From the NCBI GenBank assembly GCA_027489105.1, contig JAIYAJ010000003.1, positions 1 to 17,961 of the forward strand: DNA of 17,961 nt, read 5' to 3'. The notes beneath the pieces were generated by a model. It worked only from the letters and a program-made list of their open reading frames with translations, made no database searches and had not been told where the DNA came from. Each line of letters begins with the position of its first letter. Positions within the stretch are counted from its first letter, which is position 1. Position numbers and translations under genes: made by a program. The DNA comes from Zymomonas sp. GTDB taxonomy: Bacteria; Pseudomonadota; Alphaproteobacteria; Sphingomonadales; Sphingomonadaceae. Below are positions 1 through 7,800 of the stretch, in pieces.

Positions 1-1
1 G

Positions 2-1120
2 GCGCAGCTCGCCAAGCTCGCCGAATCGACCGGCCAGCTGGCTCGCTCGATCCAGGGGAATGTCGCGGCGGTGCTCGGCGCGATCCAGATTGGCGACATC
101 GCCCGGCAGCGGCTCGAACATGTCCTGACCGGCGCCACGCTGCTCGAAGCCTTTCTGGCCGGGCCCGATGGCGCTGCGGAGATCGGTGCTCAGACCCGTC
201 ATCACGTCCTCGCAATGCTGGTGGCACAGCTGTTCGACACCGCCTCGGATTTCCGCCGCGAGACCGAGGTCGTCATCGGGTCGCTGCGCGCGCTGGGGCC
301 TCAGGCGGGGCGCTTGCTCGCGCTCAAGGATCATGGCGGCAATGGCGATGACGGCCAGATATTCCTGCGCCGGCTGGAAGCCGGCATCTCCGATGCGGCA
401 GCCATGCTGGCCCAGCTCCACTGTGCGGACCGCCAGGCCGACGAGACGCTGAAGATCATCGTCGCCACCGTGGCCGACCTGTCGACGCGGGTGGTCGCGA
501 TCCGCGATCTGCGGCTCGACGTGCAGCAGATGGCGATCAACATCGGCCTGCGCTGTCGCCGGGTCGAAAGCATCGGCCGGGCGGTGACGGTGATCTCGAA
601 CGAGATACGCGGCTATTCGGAGAAGCTCGACGCGACGATCGGCGGCATCACCAAGTCGGCCGACGAACTCAACATGATCTCGCTGCGGATGCGCGACCGT
701 TCCGATGCGGCGGGCGCCGGCGCCGGCGACGAACTCACCCGCTCGCTCGATGCAATCCGCGAGGGTGCCCGGCTTACCGAGCAGGCGATGAACAGCGCCA
801 CGGCCGAAGCCAATGGCATATTGGGCATGCTGCGTCAGACCACCGACGAACTCGAGGCCGGTCTCGACCTGGGCGGGATCATCGAGGGTATCGCGACCAC
901 GCTCGCCGCTGAAGTGGGGGCTGGCGAACCGCTCTCGCCCGACGTCGATCACCCGGCACGCCTGGTGCTCGATGAGATCGCGCGGACCTACACCATGGCC
1001 AGCGAGCGCCGTATCCACGATCAGTTCCGCATCGGCCAGCCGATCACGCTGGCAGCCGCTTCGACCATGGGCGGTGGCGATGGAGACGACGACGCCCTGT
1101 TCGACGATGCCCTGTTCTAG
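2..1120 (+). CDS. Chemotaxis-type coiled-coil protein (5' partial)
   Basis: The frame is open to the window edge, so the true start lies upstream; a GTG at 71 is in frame but sits mid-domain. About 372 residues are visible. The text is mostly long amphipathic helices with motifs seen in alphaproteobacterial methyl-accepting-chemotaxis-like proteins: GDIARQRLEHV near the beginning (the 'QxxDIxRQR' type) and a central NIGLRCRRVESIGRAVTVIS..IRGYSEKL segment that resembles the hairpin-tip region of such signalling coiled coils. No membrane segment, HAMP or receiver domain is visible in this part. The C-terminus is a glycine/aspartate-rich linker ending in two copies of DDALF, a possible docking peptide. 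The next gene converges on it. A role in chemotaxis or polar signalling is inferred from these motifs only; family membership is moderately sure, function is not. Confidence 0.7.
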   Translation, partial: AQLAKLAESTGQLARSIQGNVAAVLGAIQIGDIARQRLEHVLTGATLLEAFLAGPDGAAEIGAQTRHHVLAMLVAQLFDTASDFRRETEVVIGSLRALGPQAGRLLALKDHGGNGDDGQIFLRRLEAGISDAAAMLAQLHCADRQADETLKIIVATVADLSTRVVAIRDLRLDVQQMAINIGLRCRRVESIGRAVTVISNEIRGYSEKLDATIGGITKSADELNMISLRMRDRSDAAGAGAGDELTRSLDAIREGARLTEQAMNSATAEANGILGMLRQTTDELEAGLDLGGIIEGIATTLAAEVGAGEPLSPDVDHPARLVLDEIARTYTMASERRIHDQFRIGQPITLAAASTMGGGDGDDDALFDDALF

Positions 1121-1163
1121 GCGGGCTGGTCGCCCGACGGCATCGATCCGTCCCCGCTAAGCC

Positions 1164-1178
1164 GCCCGGGCCACGGGC
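1164..1178. terminator. Small GC hairpin between convergent genes
   Basis: GCCCG (1164-1168) pairs perfectly with CGGGC (1174-1178) around a 5-nt loop, in the 58-bp gap between two convergent stop codons. There is no clear T tract, so a bidirectional terminator role is only a suggestion. Confidence 0.25.
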
Positions 1179-3521
1179 CTAGTCGCGCAGGAAGAGCTCG
1201 GCCGCCGCCTCGACGATCGCGTCCCGGTCGAGGCGGTAGGTCGCGTAGAGATCCGGCAGGTCGCCCGTTTGACCGAAACGGTCGATGCCGAGCGGGCTGA
1301 CGCGCTGGCCGCGCACGCCGCCCAGCCAGGACAGGGCCGACGGGCTGCCGTCGATCGCGGTCACTAGTCCGACGGTCGGAGAAAGCTCCCCCAGCAGCCG
1401 GGCGATGTGCGATGGCTGCGAGCCGCCGTCTCGCCACCGCGCGGCGCGGCTGGCAGACCAGTCGCGGTGCAGCAGATCGGGCGATGTGACGTTGAGCAGG
1501 CCGAGGCCGGGCAGGTCCTCGCTGAGCGTTTCCCATGCCGCCAGCACTTCGGGGGCGATCGCGCCGGTGAAGGCGATCGCTGCCTCCGCACCCGGGGTCG
1601 GCTTGCGTAGCCAATAGGCGCCCTTCAGCGCATCGGCTTGCCAGCCATCGTCCTCGCGGGCGATCTGGGCGATGCTGCGCGTCGTCAGGCGCAGATAGAC
1701 CGATCCGCCATTGTCGGCCTGCAGATGTTCGAACGCCCAGCGCATCATCAGCGCCAGTTCGTCGACCCAGGCGGGCTCGAAATAGGTGAGGCCGGGCTGG
1801 CCGATGCCGATCAGCGGGGTGTTGATCGACTGGTGCGCGCCGCCCTCCGGGCCGAGCGTGACCCCCGAGGGCGTCGCCACCAGCAGGAAGCGGGCATCCT
1901 GGTAACAGCCATAGTTCAGCGCATCGAGCCCGCGCGCGATGAAGGGGTCATAGACCGTCCCGATCGGGATCAGCCGCGTGCCGAAGGTCGGCGCCGACAG
2001 GCCGAGCGCGGCCAGCATCAGGAACAGATTATGTTCGGCGATGCCCAGCTCGATATGCTGGCCGGCGTCATGGCCTGACCATTTCTGCGCCGAGGGGATG
2101 CGCGCCGCCTGGAACACGTCGCGCAACTCCTGCCGCCGGAACAGCCCGCGCTGGTTCACGAAGGCGCCGAGATTGGTCGACACCGTCACGTCGGGCGAGG
2201 TCGTCACGATGCGATCGGCCAGCGGATGACCCGACTTGGCGAGGTCGAGCAGGAGCCGGCCGAAGGCGGCCTGGGTCGATTGCTCATCGCCTTCGGGCAC
2301 CGGTAGAAGGGCCGGCACCGGCACCGGCTGCGCCGGGGCGGTCGCCGGGCGGCGGGCGAGCGGGGAGGCGGCGACGAAGCGGCGGACGACCGCCTCGACA
2401 TTGTCGCCGAGCCCGGCATAGGGCGACCATTCCTCGCCTTCGGCGATCCCCATCGACTGGCGCAGGCCGTCGATCTGGGTCGGGTTCATCAGCCCGGCAT
2501 GATTGTCCTTGTGACCGGCGAAGGGCAGGCCATAGCCCTTCACCGTATAGGCGATGAAGAGCGTAGGACGGTCATCGTCCGCGCGCGCGAAGGCGTCGAG
2601 CAGCGTCTCGATGCAATGCCCGCCGAGATTGGTCATCAGCGCGGCGAGGCCGGCATCGTCGAACCCGTCGATCAGCGACAGCGCCTCGTCCTGCCCGGCA
2701 AGATCGCGGGTCAGACGCTCGCGCCAGGCGGCCCCGCCCTGATAGGTGAGCGCGGCGAAGTCGGCATTGGGGCAATTGTCGATCCAGTCGGCGATCGCCT
2801 GACCGCCGGGCCGACGAAACGCCTCGCGCTGGAGCCGGCCATGCTTCAACGTCAGCACGCGCCAGCCGCAGGTGCGGAAGATGTCGTCGAAGCGGCCGAA
2901 CATGCGGTCCGCCGTCGTCGCGTCGAGCGACTGGCGGTTATAGTCGACGATCCACCAGCAATTTCGGATGTCGTGCTTATAGCCCTCGATCAGCGCCTCG
3001 TAGATATTGCCTTCATCGAGCTCGGCATCGCCCATCAGTGCGATCATCCGGCCGGCATCGGCCTCGTCGAGCTGGCCATGCGCAATCAGATAATCCTGCA
3101 CAAGGCTGGCGAAAGCGGTGACCGCGACACCGAGCCCGACCGACCCGGTCGAGAAGTCGACGGGGATGCGGTCCTTGGTCCGGCTGGGATAGCTTTGTGC
3201 GCCTCCGAGAGCACGGAAACGCTGCAACTGATCGAGGCTCTGGTTGCCGAGCAGATAGTGGATCGCGTGGAGCACTGGTCCGGCATGCGGCTTGACCGCG
3301 ACCCGGTCCTGCGGCCGCAGCGCATGGAAATAGAGCGCGGACATGATCGCCGTCATCGATGCGCAAGACGCCTGGTGTCCGCCCACCTTCAGCCCGTCGC
3401 GGCTGTCACGCAGATGGTTCGCATTGTGAATCGTCCAGCTCGACAGCCAGCGCAGCCGCCCCTCGAGCGCCTCCAGCGCGGCCACGGTATCGGGGTCCTG
3501 CTGCTTGACGTCCTGCTGCAT
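1179..3521 (-). CDS. Transketolase / pyruvate dehydrogenase E1-like ThDP enzyme
   Basis: A thiamine-diphosphate enzyme of about 780 residues, shorter than typical homodimeric AceE (near 890) but with the same order of parts. The N-terminal domain has GGHQAS (47-52), a KPHAGP loop (77-82) and the ThDP/Mg motif GDAELDEGN (164-172) paired with VDYNRQ (192-197). The pyrimidine-binding half carries HIELGIAEHN with the cofactor-activating Glu. It most likely acts on a 2-oxoacid or ketose; the substrate cannot be read from sequence. No E2 or E3 gene is nearby. Start choice: the frame opens at 3656, but that would overlap the divergent regulator; AGGGAG lies 7 nt before ATG 3521 and only 1 nt before ATG 3527, so 3521 is preferred. 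An Lrp/AsnC gene is divergent. The arrangement recalls Pseudomonas putida mdeB/mdeR (2-oxobutyrate dehydrogenase E1-like, Lrp-family regulator), although no methionine gamma-lyase gene is present. Confidence 0.88.
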   Translation of the reverse strand: MQQDVKQQDPDTVAALEALEGRLRWLSSWTIHNANHLRDSRDGLKVGGHQASCASMTAIMSALYFHALRPQDRVAVKPHAGPVLHAIHYLLGNQSLDQLQRFRALGGAQSYPSRTKDRIPVDFSTGSVGLGVAVTAFASLVQDYLIAHGQLDEADAGRMIALMGDAELDEGNIYEALIEGYKHDIRNCWWIVDYNRQSLDATTADRMFGRFDDIFRTCGWRVLTLKHGRLQREAFRRPGGQAIADWIDNCPNADFAALTYQGGAAWRERLTRDLAGQDEALSLIDGFDDAGLAALMTNLGGHCIETLLDAFARADDDRPTLFIAYTVKGYGLPFAGHKDNHAGLMNPTQIDGLRQSMGIAEGEEWSPYAGLGDNVEAVVRRFVAASPLARRPATAPAQPVPVPALLPVPEGDEQSTQAAFGRLLLDLAKSGHPLADRIVTTSPDVTVSTNLGAFVNQRGLFRRQELRDVFQAARIPSAQKWSGHDAGQHIELGIAEHNLFLMLAALGLSAPTFGTRLIPIGTVYDPFIARGLDALNYGCYQDARFLLVATPSGVTLGPEGGAHQSINTPLIGIGQPGLTYFEPAWVDELALMMRWAFEHLQADNGGSVYLRLTTRSIAQIAREDDGWQADALKGAYWLRKPTPGAEAAIAFTGAIAPEVLAAWETLSEDLPGLGLLNVTSPDLLHRDWSASRAARWRDGGSQPSHIARLLGELSPTVGLVTAIDGSPSALSWLGGVRGQRVSPLGIDRFGQTGDLPDLYATYRLDRDAIVEAAAELFLRD

Positions 3522-3567
3522 CGGCATGCTCCCTGAAGCGCCGGGCGGCCGGCCGCTGCAGGATAAT

Positions 3568-3632
3568 GCAAAGTCGCATGCCACTTCTTGCGAAGATGCT
3601 CGACATATCGCAATGATTTGGCAGATTATTGC
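3568..3632. promoter_or_regulatory. Array of GCAA/TTGC half-sites, candidate Lrp operator
   Basis: The divergent intergenic region holds GCAA at 3568-3571, TTGC at 3588-3591, GCAA at 3610-3613 and TTGC at 3629-3632, centres 20, 22 and 19 bp apart and alternating in orientation. TTGCGA (3588-3593) and TCGCAA (3608-3613) are a perfect inverted pair, and 3610-3632 is a 23-bp dyad with two mismatched pairs. Lrp/AsnC proteins bind as dimers to octamers that wrap DNA, so helically phased half-sites next to an Lrp gene are a plausible operator for both divergent genes. Binding is inferred. Confidence 0.5.
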
Positions 3633-3658
3633 TCTGATGGCGATTAATGAGGTCAATC

Positions 3659-4144
3659 ATGCCGGATAGTGCGCTGGATGCGATAGACAGGCGGATATTG
3701 GCGGAACTGCAGGCAGATGGGCGCATTACCAACCATGAATTGGCCTCGCGCGTCGGTCTGTCTCCCAGCCCCTGCCTGCGCCGCGTTCGCCAGCTCGAGG
3801 ATGTGGGAGTCTTGTCGGGCTATGTCGGGCTCGTCGATCCTGCCGCGCTCGGCCTGCATGTCAGTGCCTTCGTGCGGGTGCGGCTCGACGGGCAGGACGA
3901 TCGCCACCTCGCCGCCTTCGAGGCGGCGGTGTCGGGCTTTCCCGAGGTGATGGAGTGCTATCTGATGACCGGCGAAAGCGACTATCAGCTGCGTGTGCTC
4001 GTCGCCTCGCTTGCCGCGTTCGAGGATTTTCTGCGTCAGAAGTTGACCCGCATCACCGGCGTGTCACAGGTGACGTCCAGCTTTGCCCTGCGGCCCGTGG
4101 TCTACAGGACTGCGATCCCTGTCGAAGCGAGAGGAAAGGGATAG
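3659..4144 (+). CDS. Lrp/AsnC family transcriptional regulator
   Basis: 161 residues, the usual length for the family. Residues about 5-60 form the AsnC-type winged HTH, beginning LDAIDRRILAELQADGRIT and containing the recognition-helix text LSPSPCLRRVRQLED. Residues about 70-150 form the RAM ligand-binding/oligomerisation domain, with the typical 'V.ECY..TGE.DY.L.V' strand present as VMECYLMTGESDYQLRV. An ATG at 3647 is in frame, but GAGGT at 3649-3653 lies 5 nt before ATG 3659, so the shorter form is preferred. It is divergent from the E1-like gene, which it probably controls along with itself, and it is followed after only 5 bp by a SirB1 gene. The ligand, probably an amino acid or 2-oxoacid, is unknown. 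Confidence 0.92.
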   Translation: MPDSALDAIDRRILAELQADGRITNHELASRVGLSPSPCLRRVRQLEDVGVLSGYVGLVDPAALGLHVSAFVRVRLDGQDDRHLAAFEAAVSGFPEVMECYLMTGESDYQLRVLVASLAAFEDFLRQKLTRITGVSQVTSSFALRPVVYRTAIPVEARGKG

Positions 4145-4149
4145 CCGCC

Positions 4150-4956
4150 ATGATCGAAGCCATCGCCCATCTGGGCCTGCTGGACGACGAGGATATCCAG
4201 CTGGACCTTGCCGCCCTCGAACTGAGTGCGCTCGACCATCCGGGCGTCGACCTCGCGCCTTATGTCGACCTGCTCGAGGCGATCGAGGCCGATCTGCGTG
4301 CGATGGGCGTGGCGGCCGGCGATCCGATGGGGCAGGCGGCCGCGCTGGCGGAGGTCTTTGCCGTCGGCCAAGGCTTCACCGGAGACCGCAACAGCTATGA
4401 CGCGCCCGTGAACGCCGATCTGATCCGCGTGATCGACCGTCGCATGGGCCTGCCGATCGCGCTAGCTATCCTCTATGTCGGGCAGGCCCGCCGGCTCGGC
4501 TGGTCGGCGCATGCGCTCAACACGCCTGCGCATGTCATGGTCCGGATCGGCGCCGACGAGGGGGCGGTGGTGATCGACCCCTTTCACGAGGGGGCTGTCG
4601 TCAGCCGCGACACGATCGTCCGCCTGATCCGGCAGGCGTTGGGGCCGGGCGCCAAGATCGACGCGCAGAATATGGCGCCTCTGTCGAACCGGCTGGCGCT
4701 CGTCCGGCTGATGACCAACCAGGTGATCCGCGCCGAACAGGGCAAGGATTCGGCGCGCGCGCTGATCGTGCAGGAACGCATCGCCACGGTCGCGCCGTCC
4801 TATGGGCAAGGCTGGTGGGATCTCGCGCGCTTTCAGCTGGCCGATGGCCAGGTCGAAGGCGCGCGCGAGAGTTTGAGCGCGATGCTGGAGGTGACCCGCG
4901 ACCCCGAAATGCGCGCGCAGGTCAGCGCGGCACTCGAGGCGCTGGCTTTCCGGTGA
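4150..4956 (+). CDS. SirB1 family (transglutaminase-like/TPR) protein
   Basis: 268 residues, close to the usual length of the SirB1/YchA family. The N-terminal half is the SirB1 transglutaminase-like fold: GFTGDRNSYDAPVNADLIRV (75-94), a GLPIALAILY helix (100-109), PAHVM with His128 and VIDPF with Asp143, the positions of the fold's His and Asp. The usual catalytic Cys is not evident, as in many family members. The C-terminal part (about 185-265) reads as TPR-like helices, with WWDLARFQLADGQVEGARES. Function in bacteria is poorly defined. ATG 4150 is chosen because AGGAAAGGG precedes it; longer in-frame forms would run inside the Lrp gene. It probably shares a transcript with that regulator. 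Its stop is 6 bp from the convergent PAS gene. Confidence 0.85.
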   Translation: MIEAIAHLGLLDDEDIQLDLAALELSALDHPGVDLAPYVDLLEAIEADLRAMGVAAGDPMGQAAALAEVFAVGQGFTGDRNSYDAPVNADLIRVIDRRMGLPIALAILYVGQARRLGWSAHALNTPAHVMVRIGADEGAVVIDPFHEGAVVSRDTIVRLIRQALGPGAKIDAQNMAPLSNRLALVRLMTNQVIRAEQGKDSARALIVQERIATVAPSYGQGWWDLARFQLADGQVEGARESLSAMLEVTRDPEMRAQVSAALEALAFR

Positions 4957-4962
4957 TTGGCC

Positions 4963-6207
4963 TCAGCAGGCGAAGCGCTGCAGCGCCTTGTCGACCAGCG
5001 CCTTCTCCGCAATCGGCTTCGCAACGATGGCGAGCCGCCCGTCCGCCTCGCGCCGTGCGACCAGCAGGACGACCTCGGCCTCGACCTCACCCATGTCGAC
5101 GATGGCGCGCGCGGGGGCGCTGCCCAGCAGCATCCTGGCCGACAGCGCGCGATCGACCTTGAGCGCGGGGCGACGCTCGCCGCGTTCGGCGGTGACGACA
5201 GCCTTGATTCCGCCTTCGACGCCGGACAGCCAGCCATGCAGCGAGCCGGGGGCAAGGCATAGCCGGTGCGCGTGGGTCAGGACGGCGGCGAACTCGGTCA
5301 CGCGTTTGCGATCATAATCGCGCCCGAAGACGAGCTTCACGACCGGGGTCATCGGTGCGCGCGCCTGCGGCACGATCCCGGCGTCGGCGATCATCGCCCC
5401 GAATGCTTCCGGTTCGGCCTCGGCCGCCAGCGCGACATCATAAGCGAGCGAGAGTGCGCGGTAGAGCGCGTTGCGCGTGCGCCCTTCGCAGGCGACCGCT
5501 TCCTGCGCCAGCTCCTGCGCGTCCTGAACCAGCTCGGAAAGGGCCGGCTGGTCCAGGTCCGTGAAAGTCGTGAGAGCGGGGCTGCCCTCGCCTTCGGCCG
5601 AAATCTCGGCGAGGGGCTGGGCGGGGCCGGCGAAGGCGGTGGTGACCGCCTGCACGATATCGGCGGGGAGGTTCGCGCCGGCGGCTTCCTTCCAGTTGAC
5701 GACGCCGTGGATCATGTCGATCCGGCTGCCATCGGACGAATAAGGCATCAATATGCCGCGATACAGGATCGGCTGGCCCCGGCGGTTGATATAGTCGGCC
5801 TCGAAGCCGACCGGCGCGCGGTTCGCCAGGATCTCTGCATAATGTTCGGTCAGGCGTGCCAACAGCGCCTGCTCGGGCACGTCGGAGACGGTCGCCACCT
5901 CGGCGTCGATCTCGCCCTCCTCGCGCAGCGCGCGGCCGAGATAGGTGATGCCGGGGTTGAGCGGATCGGCCGAGAAGTCGAGCAGCACCGAATGCGGACC
6001 GAATTCGCCCAGCGCCTCGGCATCCAGATCGCCGATCGCCGGATAGTCGCGCCCGTCGAGCAGCGACAGCCACATCTCATAGGCGCGGATATGCATTCGC
6101 CGCTCGTCCGCGCCGATCATCGGCGGCAGGTCCATGCAGGGCTCGTCGCCGATCGGGAAGTCCCAGTCGGCGAAGTCCTCCGCGATGAACGAGCGATAAT
6201 CTTCCAT
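4963..6207 (-). CDS. PAS-domain protein, no output domain seen
   Basis: About 414 residues and soluble. The N-terminal half contains a PAS-like fold: a helix YEMWLSLLDGRDYPAIGDLD, strands around HSVLLDFSADPLNPGITYLG, and a later ADYINRRGQPILYRGILMPY stretch typical of the last PAS strands, followed by HGVVNWKE. The C-terminal half (after about residue 240) is helical, then ends in a conserved-looking FGRDYDRKRVTEFAAVLTHA segment and a glycine/charge-rich region; I recognise no kinase, cyclase or DNA-binding domain. Similar single-PAS proteins are frequent in sphingomonads, but the signal is unknown. Start: GGGGA lies 5 nt before ATG 6207; ATGs at 6219 and 6258 are possible. It converges on sirB1 with a 6-bp gap. 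Confidence 0.7.
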   Translation of the reverse strand: MEDYRSFIAEDFADWDFPIGDEPCMDLPPMIGADERRMHIRAYEMWLSLLDGRDYPAIGDLDAEALGEFGPHSVLLDFSADPLNPGITYLGRALREEGEIDAEVATVSDVPEQALLARLTEHYAEILANRAPVGFEADYINRRGQPILYRGILMPYSSDGSRIDMIHGVVNWKEAAGANLPADIVQAVTTAFAGPAQPLAEISAEGEGSPALTTFTDLDQPALSELVQDAQELAQEAVACEGRTRNALYRALSLAYDVALAAEAEPEAFGAMIADAGIVPQARAPMTPVVKLVFGRDYDRKRVTEFAAVLTHAHRLCLAPGSLHGWLSGVEGGIKAVVTAERGERRPALKVDRALSARMLLGSAPARAIVDMGEVEAEVVLLVARREADGRLAIVAKPIAEKALVDKALQRFAC

Positions 6208-6430
6208 TCCAGTCCCCATCGGCGGCCAGTCCGGAATCGCCGCCCTCATCGCCGTCATGCGCCGCAGCCGGTTGAGGATTGGTAAAAATGGGGGGCAGCA
6301 GGTGGAGTCCGAAGCCCCACCGGACGCCATCACGCTGCGCAGCGGCGGGCGGGGCAGGGGGAAGCGACGATCCGAACATCGAGCGCTTGAATATGCCGAA
6401 AACCACTGTTAAGGCGCGCCACACCAGCGA

Positions 6431-6506
6431 GCCGCTTTAGCTCAGTTGGTAGAGCATCGCATTCGTAATGCGGGGGTCACAGGTTCGAGTCCTGTAAGCG
6501 GCACCA
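6431..6506 (+). tRNA. tRNA-Thr (anticodon CGT)
   Basis: A 76-nt cloverleaf with encoded CCA (6504-6506). The acceptor stem GCCGCTT (6431-6437) pairs perfectly with AAGCGGC (6496-6502). The D arm has AGCTCAGTTGGTAGAGC. The anticodon stem TCGCA/TGCGG encloses TTCGTAA with anticodon CGT at 6464-6466, which reads ACG (Thr). The T arm has GGTTCGAGTCC. The DNA downstream looks accessory, so this tRNA may be an integration target; no repeat of its 3' end is seen elsewhere in the window. Confidence 0.97.
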
Positions 6507-6761
6507 TTTCCCTGATCGCCAAAGTTCGCCGATATCCTTGGAAACCCCATAAAGCGGGGCCATATTTCCTATCAGTTGCGCGTGGGCGTTCGGCCATCTG
6601 GTTTGAACAGGCCAGCCGCACGCATGCTTCTCGCATGTCCATCTTGGGAAGGGCGCTCCGGTTCAGAGGCGGCAGGTCTTGGGCACGCCCAAGCGCCCAG
6701 TTCGTTCAGAGCGGACTCGAAGCTCCGTGCGAAACGGCGACGCCAGGCTTCGAGCCAGCGA
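6507..6761. other. Gene-poor stretch after tRNA-Thr
   Basis: 255 bp between the tRNA and the end of the HxlR gene. I find no convincing coding sequence on either strand. A weak CCCC/GGGG hairpin (6545-6548 with 6556-6559) could end the tRNA transcript. I searched for an integrase fragment or att repeat and recognised none; the texture is consistent with decayed DNA at an island edge. Confidence 0.4.
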
Positions 6762-7253
6762 TCAAGCCTCGACAGCAGGGCTCGACGCCCAGTCTTCGAA
6801 CCCTGCCATCAGGTCCTCCGGGGGCACAATACGTCCCGCTTGGTCGACCAACGCGACGGTTATCTCCGAGCCGTCCGTTTTGCGCATCAGCCTCATGGCT
6901 GGCGTTCGTCCCTGGCCGACCCAGTGGTCCGACCATTGGCGCATCGCCAGAAAAGGTAGCCTCAGCGCCTCGCCCATTTCGGTGAGGAGATACTCCTTTC
7001 GCGGCCGGCTCCCGTCCGCCTTGTAGTCCTGCTGGATCATCAGCCCTGAGGCGACGAGGCGCTTGAGGCGATCGGCAAGGACAGTCCTCGGTATGCCGAT
7101 CTCGGTGTGGAAATCATCATAGCGACGCACACCAAAGAGGGCGCTGCGCAGGATGAGCAATGACCAGCGATCCCCCAGGAAATCGAAGCTTGCAGCGAGC
7201 GTGCAGCGGCTGATGTGGATCGGTGACTGACGTCGAAACGGGGGTGTGGCCAT
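6762..7253 (-). CDS. HxlR family transcriptional regulator
   Basis: 163 residues. The core is a canonical HxlR winged HTH: a conserved Cys in SRCTLAASFDFLGDRWSLLI, then LFGVRRYDDFHTEIGIPRTV, LADRLKRLVASGLM and YLLTEMGEALRLP. The C-terminal 50 residues are an extension with an LRLPFLAMRQWSDHW helix and a short strand-rich tail. The frame runs open to 7463, but that would cover the divergent gene, so ATG 7253 is used; no Shine-Dalgarno sequence precedes it, so the message may be leaderless or weakly translated. Proteins of this family commonly sense reactive electrophiles, quinones, thiol stress or formaldehyde through the conserved Cys. The divergent layout makes it the likely regulator of the five-gene operon starting at 7354. 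Confidence 0.92.
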   Translation of the reverse strand: MATPPFRRQSPIHISRCTLAASFDFLGDRWSLLILRSALFGVRRYDDFHTEIGIPRTVLADRLKRLVASGLMIQQDYKADGSRPRKEYLLTEMGEALRLPFLAMRQWSDHWVGQGRTPAMRLMRKTDGSEITVALVDQAGRIVPPEDLMAGFEDWASSPAVEA

Positions 7254-7295
7254 ATGCGGAAGAATATCTGGGTTGCAAAAGCAAATCCAGCATCT

Positions 7296-7307
7296 ATACC
7301 TAAGTAT
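7296..7307. promoter_or_regulatory. ATAC-N4-GTAT dyad, candidate HxlR operator/promoter
   Basis: ATAC (7296-7299) and GTAT (7304-7307) form an inverted repeat around CTAA, in the 100-bp gap between hxlR and the MAPEG gene. It overlaps a possible -10 (TATACC, 7295-7300) placed 16 bp after TTGCAA (7273-7278). Several HxlR proteins bind short TAC/GTA dyads, so this is the most likely operator; only the dyad itself is observed. Confidence 0.4.
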
Positions 7308-7353
7308 GTAAAATGGACTCAGAATCGGTTGATCAGCGAGGAGGCGCGCAGCG

Positions 7354-7800
7354 ATGACGGACACGAACCTGGCCATTATCTGGCCAACAGTAGCGATGGC
7401 TGCCGTGATATTCTCGGTCTGGTGGGTGCTTCTGCGGCAGCGCTTCGCCCATATTGCCGCCAACCGGCCGACGGCTGCCGACTTCGCTAGCGCGGAAGCC
7501 GTTGGGCACTATTTTCGTCCCGTCGAACGGCCCGCGCAGAACCTGGCCAACCTGTTCGAAATGCCCGTGCTCTATTTCGCTCTGGTGCCCTTGCTGATTG
7601 TGACGGGCAGGGCGTCGGGCATACAGGTTGCGCTGGCCTGGGTCTTTGTCGCCCTCCGGCTGGTGCACAGCATCATCCATATCGGCCCCAATCCGATCAG
7701 GACTCGCGCTCGCGTGTACATCGCCTCGAGCGTCGCGTTGTTCGCCATGTGGCTGGGCTTCGTCGTGGATATCCTGGCCAGCACAGGAGCCCGGATGTGA
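7354..7800 (+). CDS. MAPEG family membrane protein
   Basis: 148 residues with four hydrophobic helices (about 5-27, 68-86, 90-110 and 122-142), the MAPEG layout. Family signatures are visible: NLANLFEMPVLYFALV (63-78) at the second helix, and WVFVALRLVHSIIHI (96-110) followed by NPIRTRARVY. MAPEG proteins are integral membrane trimers; eukaryotic members are glutathione transferases or eicosanoid enzymes, but most bacterial ones are uncharacterised. GAGGAGG about 10 nt before ATG 7354 is a good ribosome site. It is the first gene of the operon; its stop TGA (7798-7800) overlaps the GTG start of the next gene, so translation is probably coupled. A detoxification role would fit the family and the HxlR neighbour but is inference. 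Confidence 0.88.
   Translation: MTDTNLAIIWPTVAMAAVIFSVWWVLLRQRFAHIAANRPTAADFASAEAVGHYFRPVERPAQNLANLFEMPVLYFALVPLLIVTGRASGIQVALAWVFVALRLVHSIIHIGPNPIRTRARVYIASSVALFAMWLGFVVDILASTGARM

Noticed and set aside
3522..3656. 45-residue N-terminal extension of the E1-like enzyme
   Set aside because: It would overlap the Lrp start and the half-site array, and the Shine-Dalgarno sequence points to ATG 3521.
3955..4149. 65-residue extension of the SirB1 protein
   Set aside because: It lies out of frame inside the Lrp coding region; ATG 4150 has a good ribosome site and gives the family's usual length.
6446..6985. 179-codon plus-strand ORF starting inside the tRNA
   Set aside because: It begins within tRNA-Thr, overlaps the HxlR gene antisense and has no recognisable protein features.
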